From Bostrychus sinensis (lineage: Eukaryota > Chordata > Actinopteri > Gobiiformes > Eleotridae), in assembly GCA_020698575.1 (NCBI GenBank), contig CM036254.1:33386749-33450748 (forward strand): DNA of 64,000 nt, given 5' to 3'. Position 1 is the first letter of the stretch, and each line of letters starts with the position of its first letter. The notes beneath the pieces were generated by a model. That model saw only the letters and a list, made by a program, of their open reading frames with translations, searched no databases and was not told where the DNA came from. Of this stretch, positions 13,395-24,684 are shown in pieces. The translations under genes were made by a program, and so were the position numbers.

Positions 13395-14129
13395 CTAACA
13401 AAAAGTAGGATCAACTCCAGCATATTTTTTTTAGCACGTGATGTTTCAGACATCTGCCCATCATTGGCCATGAAATGTGCATTGAGACACACCTGCTTTT
13501 ATCAGTCTATGTGGTCACCTGATCAATGTCGTGATACATTTTTTACAAAGTTACAATCACATAACACTAGAAATGTCATAATAAAAAGCTATTTAACAGA
13601 GAACAGTATAAGAGTAGAGAACTGTGGTTACAAGACAACATGACTGAACTGTTGTAGGAAAATATTACAAAAAGAGACAAATTTAAAGTCCAGAAAAACA
13701 CTTAAATATTACATGACATGACCATCAGGTGTGAACCATCATAATGACATGCAATATCAAGGAAAATTATTTTGGTAATGAGTACAAAGTATCCACAAAA
13801 GTAAGAAAGTTGTCCCTGCTGACTTGAAAGTGGTGAGACATTGTGAAAAATCTGTATCACAGCTATATACAGTAAATAAAATTTAAAAAGTAGAGAAACA
13901 AAAATATTAACAACAACACAACAGTGAAGGGGTATAGCAAATCCACACAAACACTGTGGTAATGATGTCAACATCTAAAACATCATGGCATAGCTTATGG
14001 AATGAAAACTAAAACTAAATAAAATACAGTCACAAGAAAAGTCTCAGATCAAAGTCCTCATTAAGAATTGTGGAAAGCCAGAATGTCCAATGTGTAAATC
14101 CAAAGTGCTTTTCTTCTCAGTAACAAGCC

Positions 14130-15520
14130 ACTGGACTTTTGGTGTCATGATTGCAATCTATGTTCTGAGATCCTCGTTTTAAGAAGTCTAGTTGTTTTAC
14201 CAATGTAAGCCATGCCACAAGGGCATTTAAGCATTACATAGTGGGTATTGCAGGTGATCATGCCTTTGATGTTGTAAGGTTTTCCAGTTCTAGGGTGATT
14301 AAAAGTCTGTGGCTTTTGTGTGAAATTGCACTAAGTGCAATGGCCACACTGTAGTTCCTGTGTGGTACAGTTTGTAAAAAGTGGGGATGAGTCAGTGGTG
14401 GTAAGTTAGCTCTAACCAACATACTACTCAAGTGGGGTGGCCTCTTGTAGACAACTTGAGGTGTGAGAAGCCTCATGGTACGTTCACACCGGACGCCTGT
14501 GACAGAGGCTCACTCTGATCATCGTGACATCAAGAACACACAAATAAATACAATTAAATATAAAGGGCTGGTTAACTTTACCAAAACAGCCTATTGAGAT
14601 GTGTTTGTTATATTAGCAGTTATTGCACTCTCCAGAACAACAGAAAATCAGAGCCTGGGACTAGACTAGACCCCAAAACCACTAGAGAGAACTAATGTAC
14701 AAGAAATACCCCAGGTCTCTCAGCTCTGTCTCTGGGGTTAATGCTGCTGTACAGCAGTAGTGTCCTGGGGAGAGGTCCTCGTAGACACAGGTGACCAAAC
14801 CCAGACAGGCTCATTTGGGAGTAGCCCTAGCGGCCATGCCCCTCATTTGACGCGAATGAAGCGAACAATTCGCCTCATTCGCGCGAGTGAGTTCACTCTA
14901 TGCGAATGATGCGAATTTGGCGCCAGATTCGCGTCCGGTGTGAACGTACCATCAGAGTGCAGTCCCACAGTAAGATGTACCAATGTTTTTTAATAATGTT
15001 TTCAAAGTCTTTACCCAGAGCTGAGTATTGGATGATGCAGTGGACTCTCAACTCAACTTTTTATGTGGTACTAGATCGCTGGAAACATTCACTCTGAAAT
15101 AGTGTCAAAGTGGCTGCGTGCTTGTGTGATCCAATCCTGTTTGTATTGTCTTTCTTCAAAGCATTTTACCAGATCCTCTGTGTGGGCTTTAAAGTCTGAG
15201 TTTGAACTGCAGATGCGGAGGATGCAGCTGAACTGAGAAATGGGTAGACTCTTTCAGTGGCACCGAATGAAATGATTTACCATGAATAATAGTTTCTATC
15301 CATGCTCTTACAATATAGATTTGAACACAGTTTGTTGGAGTCTATATATACAATAATGTCTAAAAAATGTAATATTGTTTTTATCATAGTCCATGGTAAA
15401 TCTTAAGTGACAGTTATCAAAGTTTATGAAATCATGAATGAATAGATGTGAATTACGTGCTTCTTTAAAGATCATATCATGTTCTAAGTATCCACAGTAG
15501 AGGGAGGCATTGTGTAGCAT
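14130..15520 (-). pseudogene. Penelope-type RT plus GIY-YIG endonuclease, broken
   Basis: Reading the minus strand from 15520 downwards: a reverse-transcriptase palm/thumb segment ending in FDNCHLRFTMDYDKNNITF (about 15308-15430); then PISQFSCILRICSSNSDFK, a motif typical of Penelope-like elements after the RT core (about 15180-15250); then, on the far side of the inserted MITE, KRPPHLSSMLVRANLP (about 14400-14450); and finally a GIY-YIG-type motif, YVMLKCPCGMAYIGKTTRLL (about 14170-14240), followed by RISEH. The order RT, linker, GIY-YIG is diagnostic of Penelope-like elements. The N-terminal half is missing, and frame changes occur between the RT and endonuclease parts. The copy cannot be active. 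Confidence 0.87.
14476..14951. mobile_element. MITE inserted in the Penelope element, 3-bp TCA duplication
   Basis: A 476-bp element with about 21-bp terminal inverted repeats: TGGTACGTTCACACCGGACG at the left, its complement ending at 14951. It is flanked by TCA at 14473-14475 and 14952-14954. A 3-bp duplication suggests PIF/Harbinger-type mobilisation. There is no coding capacity. Near the right end are CpG-rich GCGAAT/ATTCGC repeats. Confidence 0.8.
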
Positions 15521-15544
15521 TGTTGTGCAGATCCTACTTTTTGT

Positions 15545-16013
15545 TACTTTTGGATGTATCTTTTATAGTCCAGCACACAACCGGGGGATTTTTTTGTGGG
15601 GATTTCTTTTAACTGTTTTTATAGCTCCCATAGCACAGATTCAGAAAAGAATAATACACAAGTAGAGAAAACAGGATGTTTTATTATTGACACGTGCTTC
15701 AGTGAATGACAAGTACAAATAACAGAGAATCTGTTGACTGTGACAGGGTTCTGTGAAGGACATATGTGTACAACCAGCCTGGGAAGATGACGTGGGACCC
15801 CTTTAGATAGTCACCCTGTCCAGTGAACATGCCTCTAACTTGTGGTGCTTCAGGAATGAGACACTGAAGAAAGAGTGGAGACTTTCCAATGAGCTGAAAA
15901 CATTTGTGGCTTCAGACACAGCCCTGCAGGTGTAGCATAGGACAAGGTTTAAGTCATGTGCATAGCAATGCTCGTAAATAATCTGTAAATGCTGTTTTTA
16001 ATAAGGCATAAAT
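15545..16013. other. Intergenic, no gene seen
   Basis: AT-rich; no frame, RNA or repeat structure could be supported. Confidence 0.4.
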
Positions 16014-16786
16014 CAGGGGTGTCCAAACTTTTTTCAGAGAGGGAAAGATTTAAAGATCTGTAAATCTTCAAGGGCTGACAGACTCACCTGATTTTCTCAA
16101 GTAACTGAACGCACATTCAGTATAAATGCACACTTTTTCAGAAGTATTTTGTTTTCAAAAGCCAACTAATTATAAATTATTTAATTTGACAATGCAATAT
16201 AAAAGAAGTTCCAACAAAATAACATCATTGAACATAAAAAACAGCAACAGGAATTTTTTTTTATCTCTAGCTGAATGGAGCTGCTTGTCAGTCATAACAT
16301 GAGTATACTGTAAGCTGCACTGTACTATTGTTGAAATGATAGCTCATTGAAAGAAAAAATATATTAGCCAAGAGTATTCAGTTGCTAAAAACAAAAGAAA
16401 CAGTAAAGCAAAGAATATTGCTCCAGTCATCACTACTGCTCCATCTTAGGTTTGTGCTTTCAAGGCATGACTTCCCTTTTCTTTAAGTTGGATTTCAGTT
16501 GCACCAGCTAGAGATGAAGCATCAAACTTTGACATCTCATTTAGAGATAAAAATCTCACACAAAGTGCCAGATGTCCTGTTTTTTCAGCCATCTTGTGAA
16601 CAGCATTACTATTTCTATTTGGCAGGAGGAAAAGAGATAAGTGGTATTTGAAGTAGGTTTGTAGTTCTGTAAAAAATGGTCAAGTTATTCTTTTTTTTTT
16701 TACTTCTAGAAGTGACACACATTTGAGAAAACTGCCTCTATTGTGTCTTTCATTTGAGTCATTATGACTGTAAAATGCTAGTCCTA
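16014..16786. other. Intergenic; possible hAT (Charlie-like) left end
   Basis: CAGGGGTGTCCAAACTTTTT at 16014 resembles the terminus of Charlie-like hAT elements. The right end was not found. The remainder holds no gene. Confidence 0.35.
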
Positions 16787-18060
16787 CACTGTTAGAAAAG
16801 AATGTCAATATTTGTACCCCTAGGGGTCCAATGGCTTGTCACTGGGGCAGTACCCTCAAAGGTCCAAATTTCGTACCCTTGATATAGGTACAAATATGTA
16901 CCTCATGCTTTGTAACTGATAGGGACCACTCATGTACCTTTTAGTGGCAATTCTGTACCTTAATTAATTAACATAAGCATTAGCATAAAAAAGTACCTTT
17001 TTAAAAATGTACAGTATTGTTCTTTTAAGGAACTACACAGTAAATGTTCTAGTGTTAAATTAACTGTCAGTGAACATATGGTCCTTATCTGTCTAATGTT
17101 AAATTTACTCTTTACTCTAGTGTTAATATTTCAGTGTTAAAATGAACACAGCACCATGACACTGGTGAACAATGCCACACATGACCTGATGTTTTTGAGC
17201 TAAAAAGGGCTGCATTCTAATGCACTCACTCCCATCATTTAATGGGCAGTGGTTAAAAAAATGTCACTTGTTTGACTGCACTTCAAACCTAAATGTAAAG
17301 AGTTTTGCTTTTCTGTGGGAAGTAAAAAGGGGTGTGTTTTTTGCTATATTTAAAAAGCTAAATGTGAACTTATCAACTGTACTTAAGCTACAATATATAA
17401 CATGGTTTTGTCCACAGCATGACTCCCACAAGCATTGACAAAGTTTTTTAAAGAAAAAAAAAAAGAGAGTACTTGGGGAATACATTTCCAGTTAACACAG
17501 GAGTCACTGTTTCTGAGTCATGGTTGCGCCATGACTGATGTGGACAGAACCACGTTTTAACTGAAGGTTAAGTACAGCTGAAAGGTTTTTTTTTTTAAAT
17601 AACATTCTTAAAAAAAAAATAGTACATTCATAACAACAAACCAATCGGTGTTCCCCAGCAATGTGATGTTTCTTGAAATGACATTAAAGCAGAAACTGTC
17701 TCAATCACTGCCCATTAAATGATGGGAGTGAGTGCATTAGAACGCTGTCCTTTCTATCTCAAAAACATCAGGTCATGTGTGGCATTGTTCACCAGTGTCA
17801 TGGTGCTGTGTTCATTTTAACACTCAACTTTTTACTGTGTATATCAGGGGTACAAAATTTGGACCTTTGAGGGTACTGCCCCAGTCACGAGCCATTGGAT
17901 TCCTAAGGGTACAAATATTGACCTTCTTCTCTAACAGTGTAGCAACAGAGCTAAAATACTGCCTTTTTAAAATGGTTTAATGAAGGTGCCCAGTTTAAAG
18001 CATCAGAAATAATCTACCAACTGCAGCCTCTTGAGTATTATGTTGAACAGCAAGATAATT

Positions 18061-18100
<40 letters not shown>

Positions 18101-18631
18101 TGAAGCTATTTGTCAGGCCACCTAACATTTTAAAATTAAATTTGAAACAGAAATAGAAAGTTTATATGAAATTACCCCACTGGGTGTTCTTCACAGTTTC
18201 ACTGCTTCATCTTCAATAACTGTACGTTTGTTTCAGTGAAAGCCCATTTGTAGAAAAATCTCCACTCCATTGTCAAGTCAAGCAACACAGTTGAATTTCC
18301 ATGGAGCAGCATACAGACATGTGATCCAGCACAGTGTGCTTTCACTGGGATTTTTCACATAGTATCAATGCACCTTCCCATAACTTAGATCCAGTTTGTA
18401 CCCAAATGGTACATTATTGTACCTGTTGTTCTCTAATATGTTACACACATTTTGTATTGTACCCCTGCATGAGAGAAAAATGGTACAAATATGGACCTTT
18501 TCACCATTTGGAACATATTTGTACCATGTCAACCTAGAAAGGGTACATATCAGTATCTTATGGTTCAACTATGACCCCTTGAGAGTACAACACCAGTAGT
18601 TGTACCTTAGACAACAGATTTTCTGACAGTG
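16787..18631. mobile_element. Composite nested TA-flanked MITE, copy A (full length)
   Basis: 1845 bp, beginning CACTGTTAGAAAAG and ending TTTTCTGACAGTG, with TA on both sides (16785-16786, 18632-18633). Inside lie two further TA-bounded inverted-repeat elements: a middle one (16787-17939) whose two ends match over about 98 bp, and within it an inner one (17036-17839). The right-hand third (17942-18631) has GTACC/GGTAC-rich sequence and a 38-base T run near 18064. Copy C (60848-62774) shares the whole unit with the same internal boundaries but different flanks, so the unit moved as one piece. No transposase is encoded. Confidence 0.85.
17036..17839. mobile_element. Inner MITE nested in copy A
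   Basis: Starts CACAGTAAATGTTCTAG and ends in CTTTTTACTGTG, with TA flanks. The arms match in inverted orientation over roughly 140-220 bp, including the ACATGACCTGATG / CATCAGGTCATGT segment and the TTAATGGGCAGTG / CACTGCCCATTAA segment. Standalone relatives lie at 21926, 25814 and 30607. Confidence 0.85.
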
Positions 18632-18633
18632 TA

Positions 18634-20841
18634 GTGTGTGTTGTAATTGAACCAATAAACTCCGTGGTCCTGGTGGGGCTGGGTGTCTTCATGTTCATGA
18701 AATGTGTCTGGTGTCTTTTGCCAGTTAGACACCTTCAGTTTATAAAACATCCTTTTCATTTCCCGAACTGTCTTGTCCACTATCCTTGTTTTCTAAACCA
18801 CACCCAGTCTCTCGAGACCCTGCTGCACTGGGTAGATGGCTGCTATTTTGCCTCTCTGTGCACTGCTTATGATCTCTTTGGTCTGTTTTTCTTGCACATG
18901 TAAACATTCAGTGATGTTAATTATAGATTGCTCAGCCACCTTACTCTGATTAAAGAATCTTAATTTCATATGTAGTATCATATAAAATAGAGACAGCAAA
19001 CAGACAACAGACACAAAAATAGAACACCAATGACTTCTATAATCCATGTACAGAAAAGCTCTTTCTCCAGTTCCTCCAGGTATGCCTGACACTGTCTTCA
19101 TTATTAAAGCCATAATAATTAAACTTTCTCCAAAGTCCTGCAGTCACATCGTAAATTTATACTAACAATTTCTAATGACAGCATATAACACGTGAACAGC
19201 ACTCCGCACAAACAACTGACTGGCACTTGATCACTGGGGGAGCTTCTGTAGAATTTGAAGTGCATCATGATATGCCACTTAAGTCTCTTTAAACTTAGCT
19301 TACAATGGAAAATGGTCTAGCCTCGCCTCTACCTTGACGAATAGTGAAACATCCAATGCTTCTCCTACAGCAGTGGCCGTACTTTAATTTCAAATGCAGA
19401 GAGGTTTTATGTGTCCTTGAGATGAGTGAGCAGTGTAAAGTCTCTCTTCTGTGTGTGATGCAAGCCCGAAGGAGTCTTTCAGAGGTAGCTGACATCATCC
19501 AAAAGCTCAACTGCAACACAAATTAGAATCAAACATGCATTTCGGCAGAACAAAGGATACAATGAACAAACAGCATATCCAACTTTTGTAAAATATACTG
19601 ACAACAACTAACCCTCATATGTATCATTTATCAATCAACTTGTGAGAGTGATTAGTTGTCTGTCTGTGCATGCCTTTGTGTCAGTCCTGTGACTAACTGG
19701 TCACTGTCCAGGGTGTATGCTGCCTAAGGCCCAAGGTTTACTGGGATATGCTCCTGTAACTGCGACCCCAATAAGCAGAAGATAAATGAATGAAGAAAAT
19801 GTCCTATACAATAGAGATGTTCAGTTGAATATCTGACACTGGCAGATACAGTCATGCAGAAGGAAGAAGACCACCAAAGGGTACAACATGCACCAGAGTT
19901 TGACTGATCTGTAGATTGTATGCAAAGTTTTTTATACATGTATTCAACAATGTACTTTTCTGGCCTTTTTCAGCATTTATTTGACAGTATATAGTGGAGA
20001 AATGACAGGAAATCATGGGTAAAGAGCAGGGAGAGACATTCAAATGTTGTATTCCATACTTAAGCCCATGACACCGAGGCAGCCTGTAGTTGTCATGTAT
20101 ATCACATATATCGTGTTTCATATATATTATGTATATGTGTCACAGTTCTACAAACTAATGAGGCCTGGATTGTAAGTCATGAGTTTTTGCAGTTTGTACC
20201 AATGTGCTGTGTCAGACCAGAGGAGAGTAAAGTCAAAAGGCCAAAAGACAAGAGAAATAAAAGTCTTGTTCTCTCTGTATGTCCTGCTGCAGTGACGCAC
20301 AGCTGTGTGTGAGCTCTATCCATTCTGCTGACTCTGACGTCTCATTATCAGACATTCAGTGTCTCTCTGTCCCATTTCCACTGGGCCAGATCTACAGCTC
20401 TGTGTGGCTCACAGTCAGGCTGGTTAATGCATGTGCCATGGCCTAATGTCACAAACACCTTTAATGAGAAACGCAAACAGACCTCAGTTCTTCTCAATGA
20501 CCTCAAACATCAGCTCTGTTTAGGCTTCAGAGGAAATCATGGCAGTGGGCTGTCAGACTCTGATTCTGTAATGGTTTGTGACTGAGGAGGGAGAGAAAAT
20601 ACAAATCTACTCTGGGATTAAGGCTTGAAGTGTCTATAAGCTTTGAAAAATAAGTACCAATCAGGCATAATACATAGCCATCTGCATCGTTGGTGGTTAA
20701 AGGTGCAGCCCCATATACAACAATCTATAGATGTTTCTTGGACTCTTTGTTGAATCTGTAATTCAATTTACCATTGGCAATTCAATTCCAGCATGCAATT
20801 TGAAAAATCATTTTGTAATGGGCAGTATAATATAATATTAA
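18634..20841. other. Intergenic, no supported gene
   Basis: A minus-strand frame at 18793-19113 (106 aa) contains one plausible hydrophobic helix (HWCSIFVSVVCLLSLFYMIL) but no recognisable family, splice context or poly(A) signal, so it is not called. The rest shows no coding signal. Confidence 0.4.
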
Positions 20842-21083
20842 GGGGAGACAGTGGCGTAGAGGGTTAAGCATTTACCCGGCAACTGGAGGTAACCAGTTTG
20901 AATCTTGCCTGATGTGCATATTGTTGTGTCCCTGTGCATGACACATAACTTACATTGCCTACTCCAGTCACTGTATGATGATGCTGGTTGCAACAGGAAG
21001 GGCATCCAGTGTAAAAACCCTGCCAAATCACCATGTGACTGGTTCTGGAAACCCTGAATAATGAAAAGGGAGAAGCCAAAAGG

Positions 21084-21119
<36 letters not shown>

Positions 21120-21120
21120 A
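20842..21120 (+). repeat. tRNA-derived SINE with poly(A) tail
   Basis: A tRNA-like head (GGCGTAGAGGGTTAAG as box A, GGTAACCAGTTTGAATC as box B) is followed by a body with the fish SINE motif CAGGAAGGGCATCCAGTGTA near 20993. It ends in an A run of about 31 bases (21084-21114). Confidence 0.75.
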
Positions 21121-21925
21121 GAGAGAGTTTTATATTGGACTTTATATTTCCAATATATGTCAAATAGGACGTCATGGGAGGCTCCATCAAGCTCCCATAG
21201 ACCTCCTATTGAAAAATTGGCAGCCATTACAAAGTCACTGTTGTTGTCATGGTAACAATTCTGGCTCTGTTACCTTTGTTATAACCATAGATTTGAACAG
21301 GAGATACCACGTTCACCACTGTTGCCTATTGAAGCATTTCAACATAATGGTTGCCATTTTTGGACAGCTCATTCGGACCTATTCACAGTATAATCAGTGG
21401 ATTCAAACCTCTAGCAAAGAGCAAATTTCACACATTTTCAACCAATTTTAAATTTTTAAGTTTGATTTGTTACAAATAGCAAATGTGTGCTTATAATTAA
21501 GTATATATTTGTGAAGTTAAAAGCGCAGTTTCTCACAACTAAATGCTTTATCATATTTAGACAGTAGCCTAAACATTAGCTCCAACATGAATTTGAATGG
21601 GACACCCTGGTGCTAATGCTAATGCCAATGTACAGTTTGTGATAACGTTATTAGGCTCTTGCTAAGGTTTTTGTTTGCAGTTTTTTCTCCTTTTTCGTGT
21701 AGCCTAAGGAGTTCCTATATAGGCACTAGGTTCATTAAGAAAATGCAGCAGGGCAATTGTTGTTTGTCATTGTGGATCCAGTATGGCATGTTCAGAATTT
21801 AATTGCACAAACAAACCTTTGAGGAACCCTACTCTCTATTTTTTTTTTTTTTTTTTTTTTTTTTGGAAAGTAAATTAAACATATAAAAAGTGATGCATAC
21901 ATTGAGCTAAACAAGCCTGTAGCTA
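21121..21925. other. Intergenic, no gene seen
   Basis: Short frames only. A T run of about 25 bases is at 21840-21864. Confidence 0.4.
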
Positions 21926-22938
21926 CACAGTAAAAAGTCAAGTGTTAAATTAACACTGTCAGTGAACATATGGTCCTTATCTATCTAGTGTTAAATTTAC
22001 TCTTTACTCTAGTGTTAATATTTCAGTGTTAAAATGAACACAGCACCATGACACTGGTGAACAATGCCACACATGACCTGATGTCTTTAAGATTAAAAGG
22101 GCAGCATTCTAATGCACTCACTCCCATGGGCAGTGGTTAAAAACTTTACTTGTTTGACTGATACATTAAACATAATTTTTGAGCGTTGCGTTTCTGTTAA
22201 AAAATAAACTAGTAACAAGAAGTCAAAAAAGATGTGTTTTTTGGTAGCTAAATTTAAATAAAAAAATCTTATTAGTTGTTCTTAAGCTACTATATATAAC
22301 ATGGTGTTGACCCTGTTGAGTGAGACTGCTGTTTCTTTGTCTATGTCTACTGCTGATGTGTTTGTCTTTTTTTTGTTTGTTGTATTTTATCAATCAAGTG
22401 CAGTGTTGTGGAAAAGAATTTCCCCTTTGGGACAATAAAGTTTAAGTCTAAGTTGTCCACATCTGTTAGGGTGCAAACATGACTCCTACAAACATGGACA
22501 AAGTTTTATTAATTTGTTTTTTTTTTTTAAGTATACGGAGAATACATTTCCAGTTAACACAGGAGTCACTGAGATGTGGACAGGACCACGATATAATTGA
22601 AGTTTAAGTAAAGCTGAAAGGGTTTTTGTTTAATCATTTTGTTCAAAAATCACTACGTTGATAATTTTATTACATCATTTTTAACAATGGATCAATCAGT
22701 GTTCAGTATTTCCCCAGCAATGTGATGTTTCTTAAAGTGACATTAAAGACGAAACTGTTTCAATCACTGCCCATTAAATGATGGGAGTGAGTGCATTAGA
22801 ATGCAGTCGTTTCTATCTCTAAGACATCAGGTCATGTGTGGCATTGTTCACCAGTGAGAACAGCGGTGCTGTGTTCATTTTAACACTGAAATATTAACAC
22901 TAGAATAAAGAGTAAAATTAACACTAGCTAGATAAGGA
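21926..22938. mobile_element. Inner-type MITE, standalone copy E, right end lost
   Basis: Begins CACAGTAAAAAGTCAAGTG after TA at 21924-21925. The right arm runs from about 22745 to 22938 and breaks off where a TA-associated sequence starting CAGTGGGGCAAAAAAGTA begins. A LINE-tail-like insertion occupies about 22312-22451. Confidence 0.8.
22312..22451 (+). repeat. Retroelement 3'-tail insertion inside MITE copy E
   Basis: This sequence is absent from the other MITE copies at the same point, where ATGGT(T)TTGTCCACATC is continuous. It ends in TTTCCCCTTTGGGACAATAA, which resembles the 3' end of fish non-LTR elements. Confidence 0.55.
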
Positions 22939-22943
22939 ATATA

Positions 22944-23118
22944 CAGTGGGGCAAAAAAGTATTTTTGACGAAGCCACGCTTCCGTCAGTCTGCCCCAGGG
23001 CAGCTGTGGCTACAGAAGTAGCTCACCACCACTGAGTGTGACTGAGGAGTGAATGAATAATAGATCAAAAATTGTAAAGCGACTTTGAGTTGTGTGAAAA
23101 GCGCTATATAAAATTGAT

Positions 23119-23165
<47 letters not shown>

Positions 23166-23236
23166 TAGTCAGCCACCAATTGTGCAAGTTCTCCCGCTTA
23201 AAAAGATCAGAGAGGCCTGTAATTTTCATCATAAGG
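22944..23236. mobile_element. Tc1-like terminal fragment split by a SINE
   Basis: CAGTGGGGCAAAAAAGTATTT (22944-22964) and AGTCAGCCACCAATTGTGCA (from 23167) are halves of one common fish Tc1-like terminal sequence, separated by a SINE. The terminus starts next to TA, inside the right arm of MITE copy E. The continuation stops near 23232. Confidence 0.7.
22965..23166 (+). repeat. 5'-truncated SINE with (ATT)n tail
   Basis: Matches the body of the SINEs at 29482 and 35706 (CAGTCTGCCCCAGGGCAGCTG; GTAAAGCGACTTTGAG; AAGCGCTATATAAA) and ends in about 15 ATT units (23119-23165). TATTT is seen at both edges, consistent with a short target duplication. Confidence 0.75.
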
Positions 23237-23640
23237 AACCTCACAATCACCTCTAGTAGTCGCCCTGGTGTTTCTGCCAGTGGTAGGTTTTTGTTTAATG
23301 AATTCTTGTAGTGGTGGTGGTGCGAGTCCATGGAGGATTTTGTATATTGTACAAGCATACTTAAAGTGTTTGAAATTTTCAAAGCTCAATAAATTATAGG
23401 CTTTAAGAATTCGACAGTGGTGATATGAAATTGTTTTTGTTTTTTTAAGTCCTCTTTTATACAGTGATTTAATCTGTTTAAGTGTGGTGTCGCTGGTAAG
23501 GGTCCAATTAGTGAAGCAGTATTCGATGTGAAAAGATCAAAGCATGCAGAAACATTCTTACTGCCTTTAATGTCAATGACGGTCTGATATGTCTGAAGTT
23601 ATGGAGATTGAATTTGATTGTTTTGGAGATTTTTTTTTAC
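23187..23640 (-). pseudogene. LINE reverse transcriptase C-terminal fragment
   Basis: On the minus strand, broken frames give LHALIFSH, TSDTTLKQINSLYKRGLK, SYHHCRILKAYNLLSFENF, YKILHGLAPPPLQEFI and TRATTRGDCEVPY, in that order. This is the familiar C-terminal region of fish non-LTR retrotransposon reverse transcriptases. Neither the catalytic palm nor a 3' tail is present. The exact clade cannot be set by eye. Confidence 0.8.
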
Positions 23641-24135
23641 ATTTTTTATGCTATAGTATATTGCCCTGTCATGGGACAGCTTTGAATTGTGTAAGTTCCC
23701 AATTTATTCCCATAAACTCCCATAAATTTCAATTTATTCCCATGGAAAATTTCCAACTTTGAAAATTCCCAGAATTTTACAACCCTAATGTTACCGTTGG
23801 CAAGAACTAATACTTTTATTCCATTATCAGATTTATATTGATTACAGCCTCACACTGTATACAGCTACATTTTATCATTTTTAAATGCACATCTGATGGC
23901 GTACGCTGAAGCTACACAACAAAATATACTGCAAAACTACATTATTGATTAAATTAACATTACAAATCTGCAGATTTAAATTACCATCTTCTGGCAATTT
24001 TATTTGTGTAAATGGGTTATGTGGTCCTGAGAGTGAAGTTATAGAAGATACAGGCATATCCTAATATATGTTTACTTTGTTCAAAAAATAATCTTAAAAT
24101 TGTAATTCTAATCTCTAAAATAATCCTGATATACC

Positions 24136-24167
<32 letters not shown>

Positions 24168-24345
24168 ACATTGCATTTATTTTTTTTTTTTTTATTGAAA
24201 ACTACAGGTAATGCAGATTTAACAATATTTAATAATATAAAAACAGAGCAATAATCACAACAGACCAATAAATCCAAACAAACTCATTAGTGTGTTATAT
24301 ATTTCAGTTTTGGGAGACTGGCACAGTGGGTGGAGAAAGTAAAGC
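23641..24345. other. Intergenic with homopolymer runs
   Basis: ATTCCCA-type repeats at 23697-23775 end in CAACCCTAATG, like a degenerate MITE terminus. An A run (about 24136-24164) is followed by a T run (24180-24194), a possible A/T hairpin. No gene. Confidence 0.4.
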
Positions 24346-24680
24346 TGTAATGGAAATTGTATGCATGTTGTGTTATCCTATTGTCTGAACTAAGTGCTGT
24401 GCAAGGACAATTATCTGTCTAACAGCTAATATGCAATAACATGTTTATGTCTTATTGCACATGATCTGGCCATGGTGACCTAGTGTAGGATAAGATGGAA
24501 TGACTTCTACCCTTACTTTGTGTGTATGTTAGATAAAAAACGCCTGCTGCTAGAGCAAGAGATAACATACATCTCTCTTCTGTACTGTGTTCTCCTTGTG
24601 CACAAATAAAATAAAGACAACTTGTATTGTTCCAGACATTGTCTCCTTGTTAAGTATCTTAAGCTAAAAAAATCACAACA
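24346..24680 (+). mobile_element. Candidate solo LTR of an endogenous retroelement
   Basis: 335 bp beginning TGTAATGG and ending CACAACA, flanked by AAGC on both sides (24342-24345, 24681-24684). Inside are a TATA-like AGATAAAAAACGCC near 24533 and overlapping AATAAA signals at 24605-24615, in the order of a U3-R-U5 structure. There are no internal genes, so it would be a recombined solo LTR. The family is not identified. Confidence 0.6.
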
Positions 24681-24684
24681 AAGC

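Larger units (their letters stand above)
13395..15544 (-). mobile_element. Penelope-like retroelement, truncated
   Basis: Minus-strand reverse transcriptase and GIY-YIG endonuclease remnants fill the interval. The sequence AACAAAAAGTAGGATC near 13396-13412 recurs in inverted orientation at 15528-15543, so the element is bracketed by about 16-bp inverted matches; Penelope elements are known for unusual inverted or direct terminal copies. A separate MITE (14476-14951) sits inside it. Confidence 0.75.

Noticed and set aside
18334..18599. Three overlapping 67-codon frames, repeated at 62455-62870
   Set aside because: They are part of the duplicated composite MITE and are open on both strands because of GTACC-rich inverted structure.
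16787..18631. Segmental duplication as sole explanation for copies A and C
   Set aside because: Similarity stops exactly at TA-flanked CACTGT/ACAGTG ends in both copies, which points to transposition rather than random duplication.
18793..19113. 106-codon minus frame with one hydrophobic helix
   Set aside because: No recognisable family, no poly(A) signal and no splice context; could be chance.
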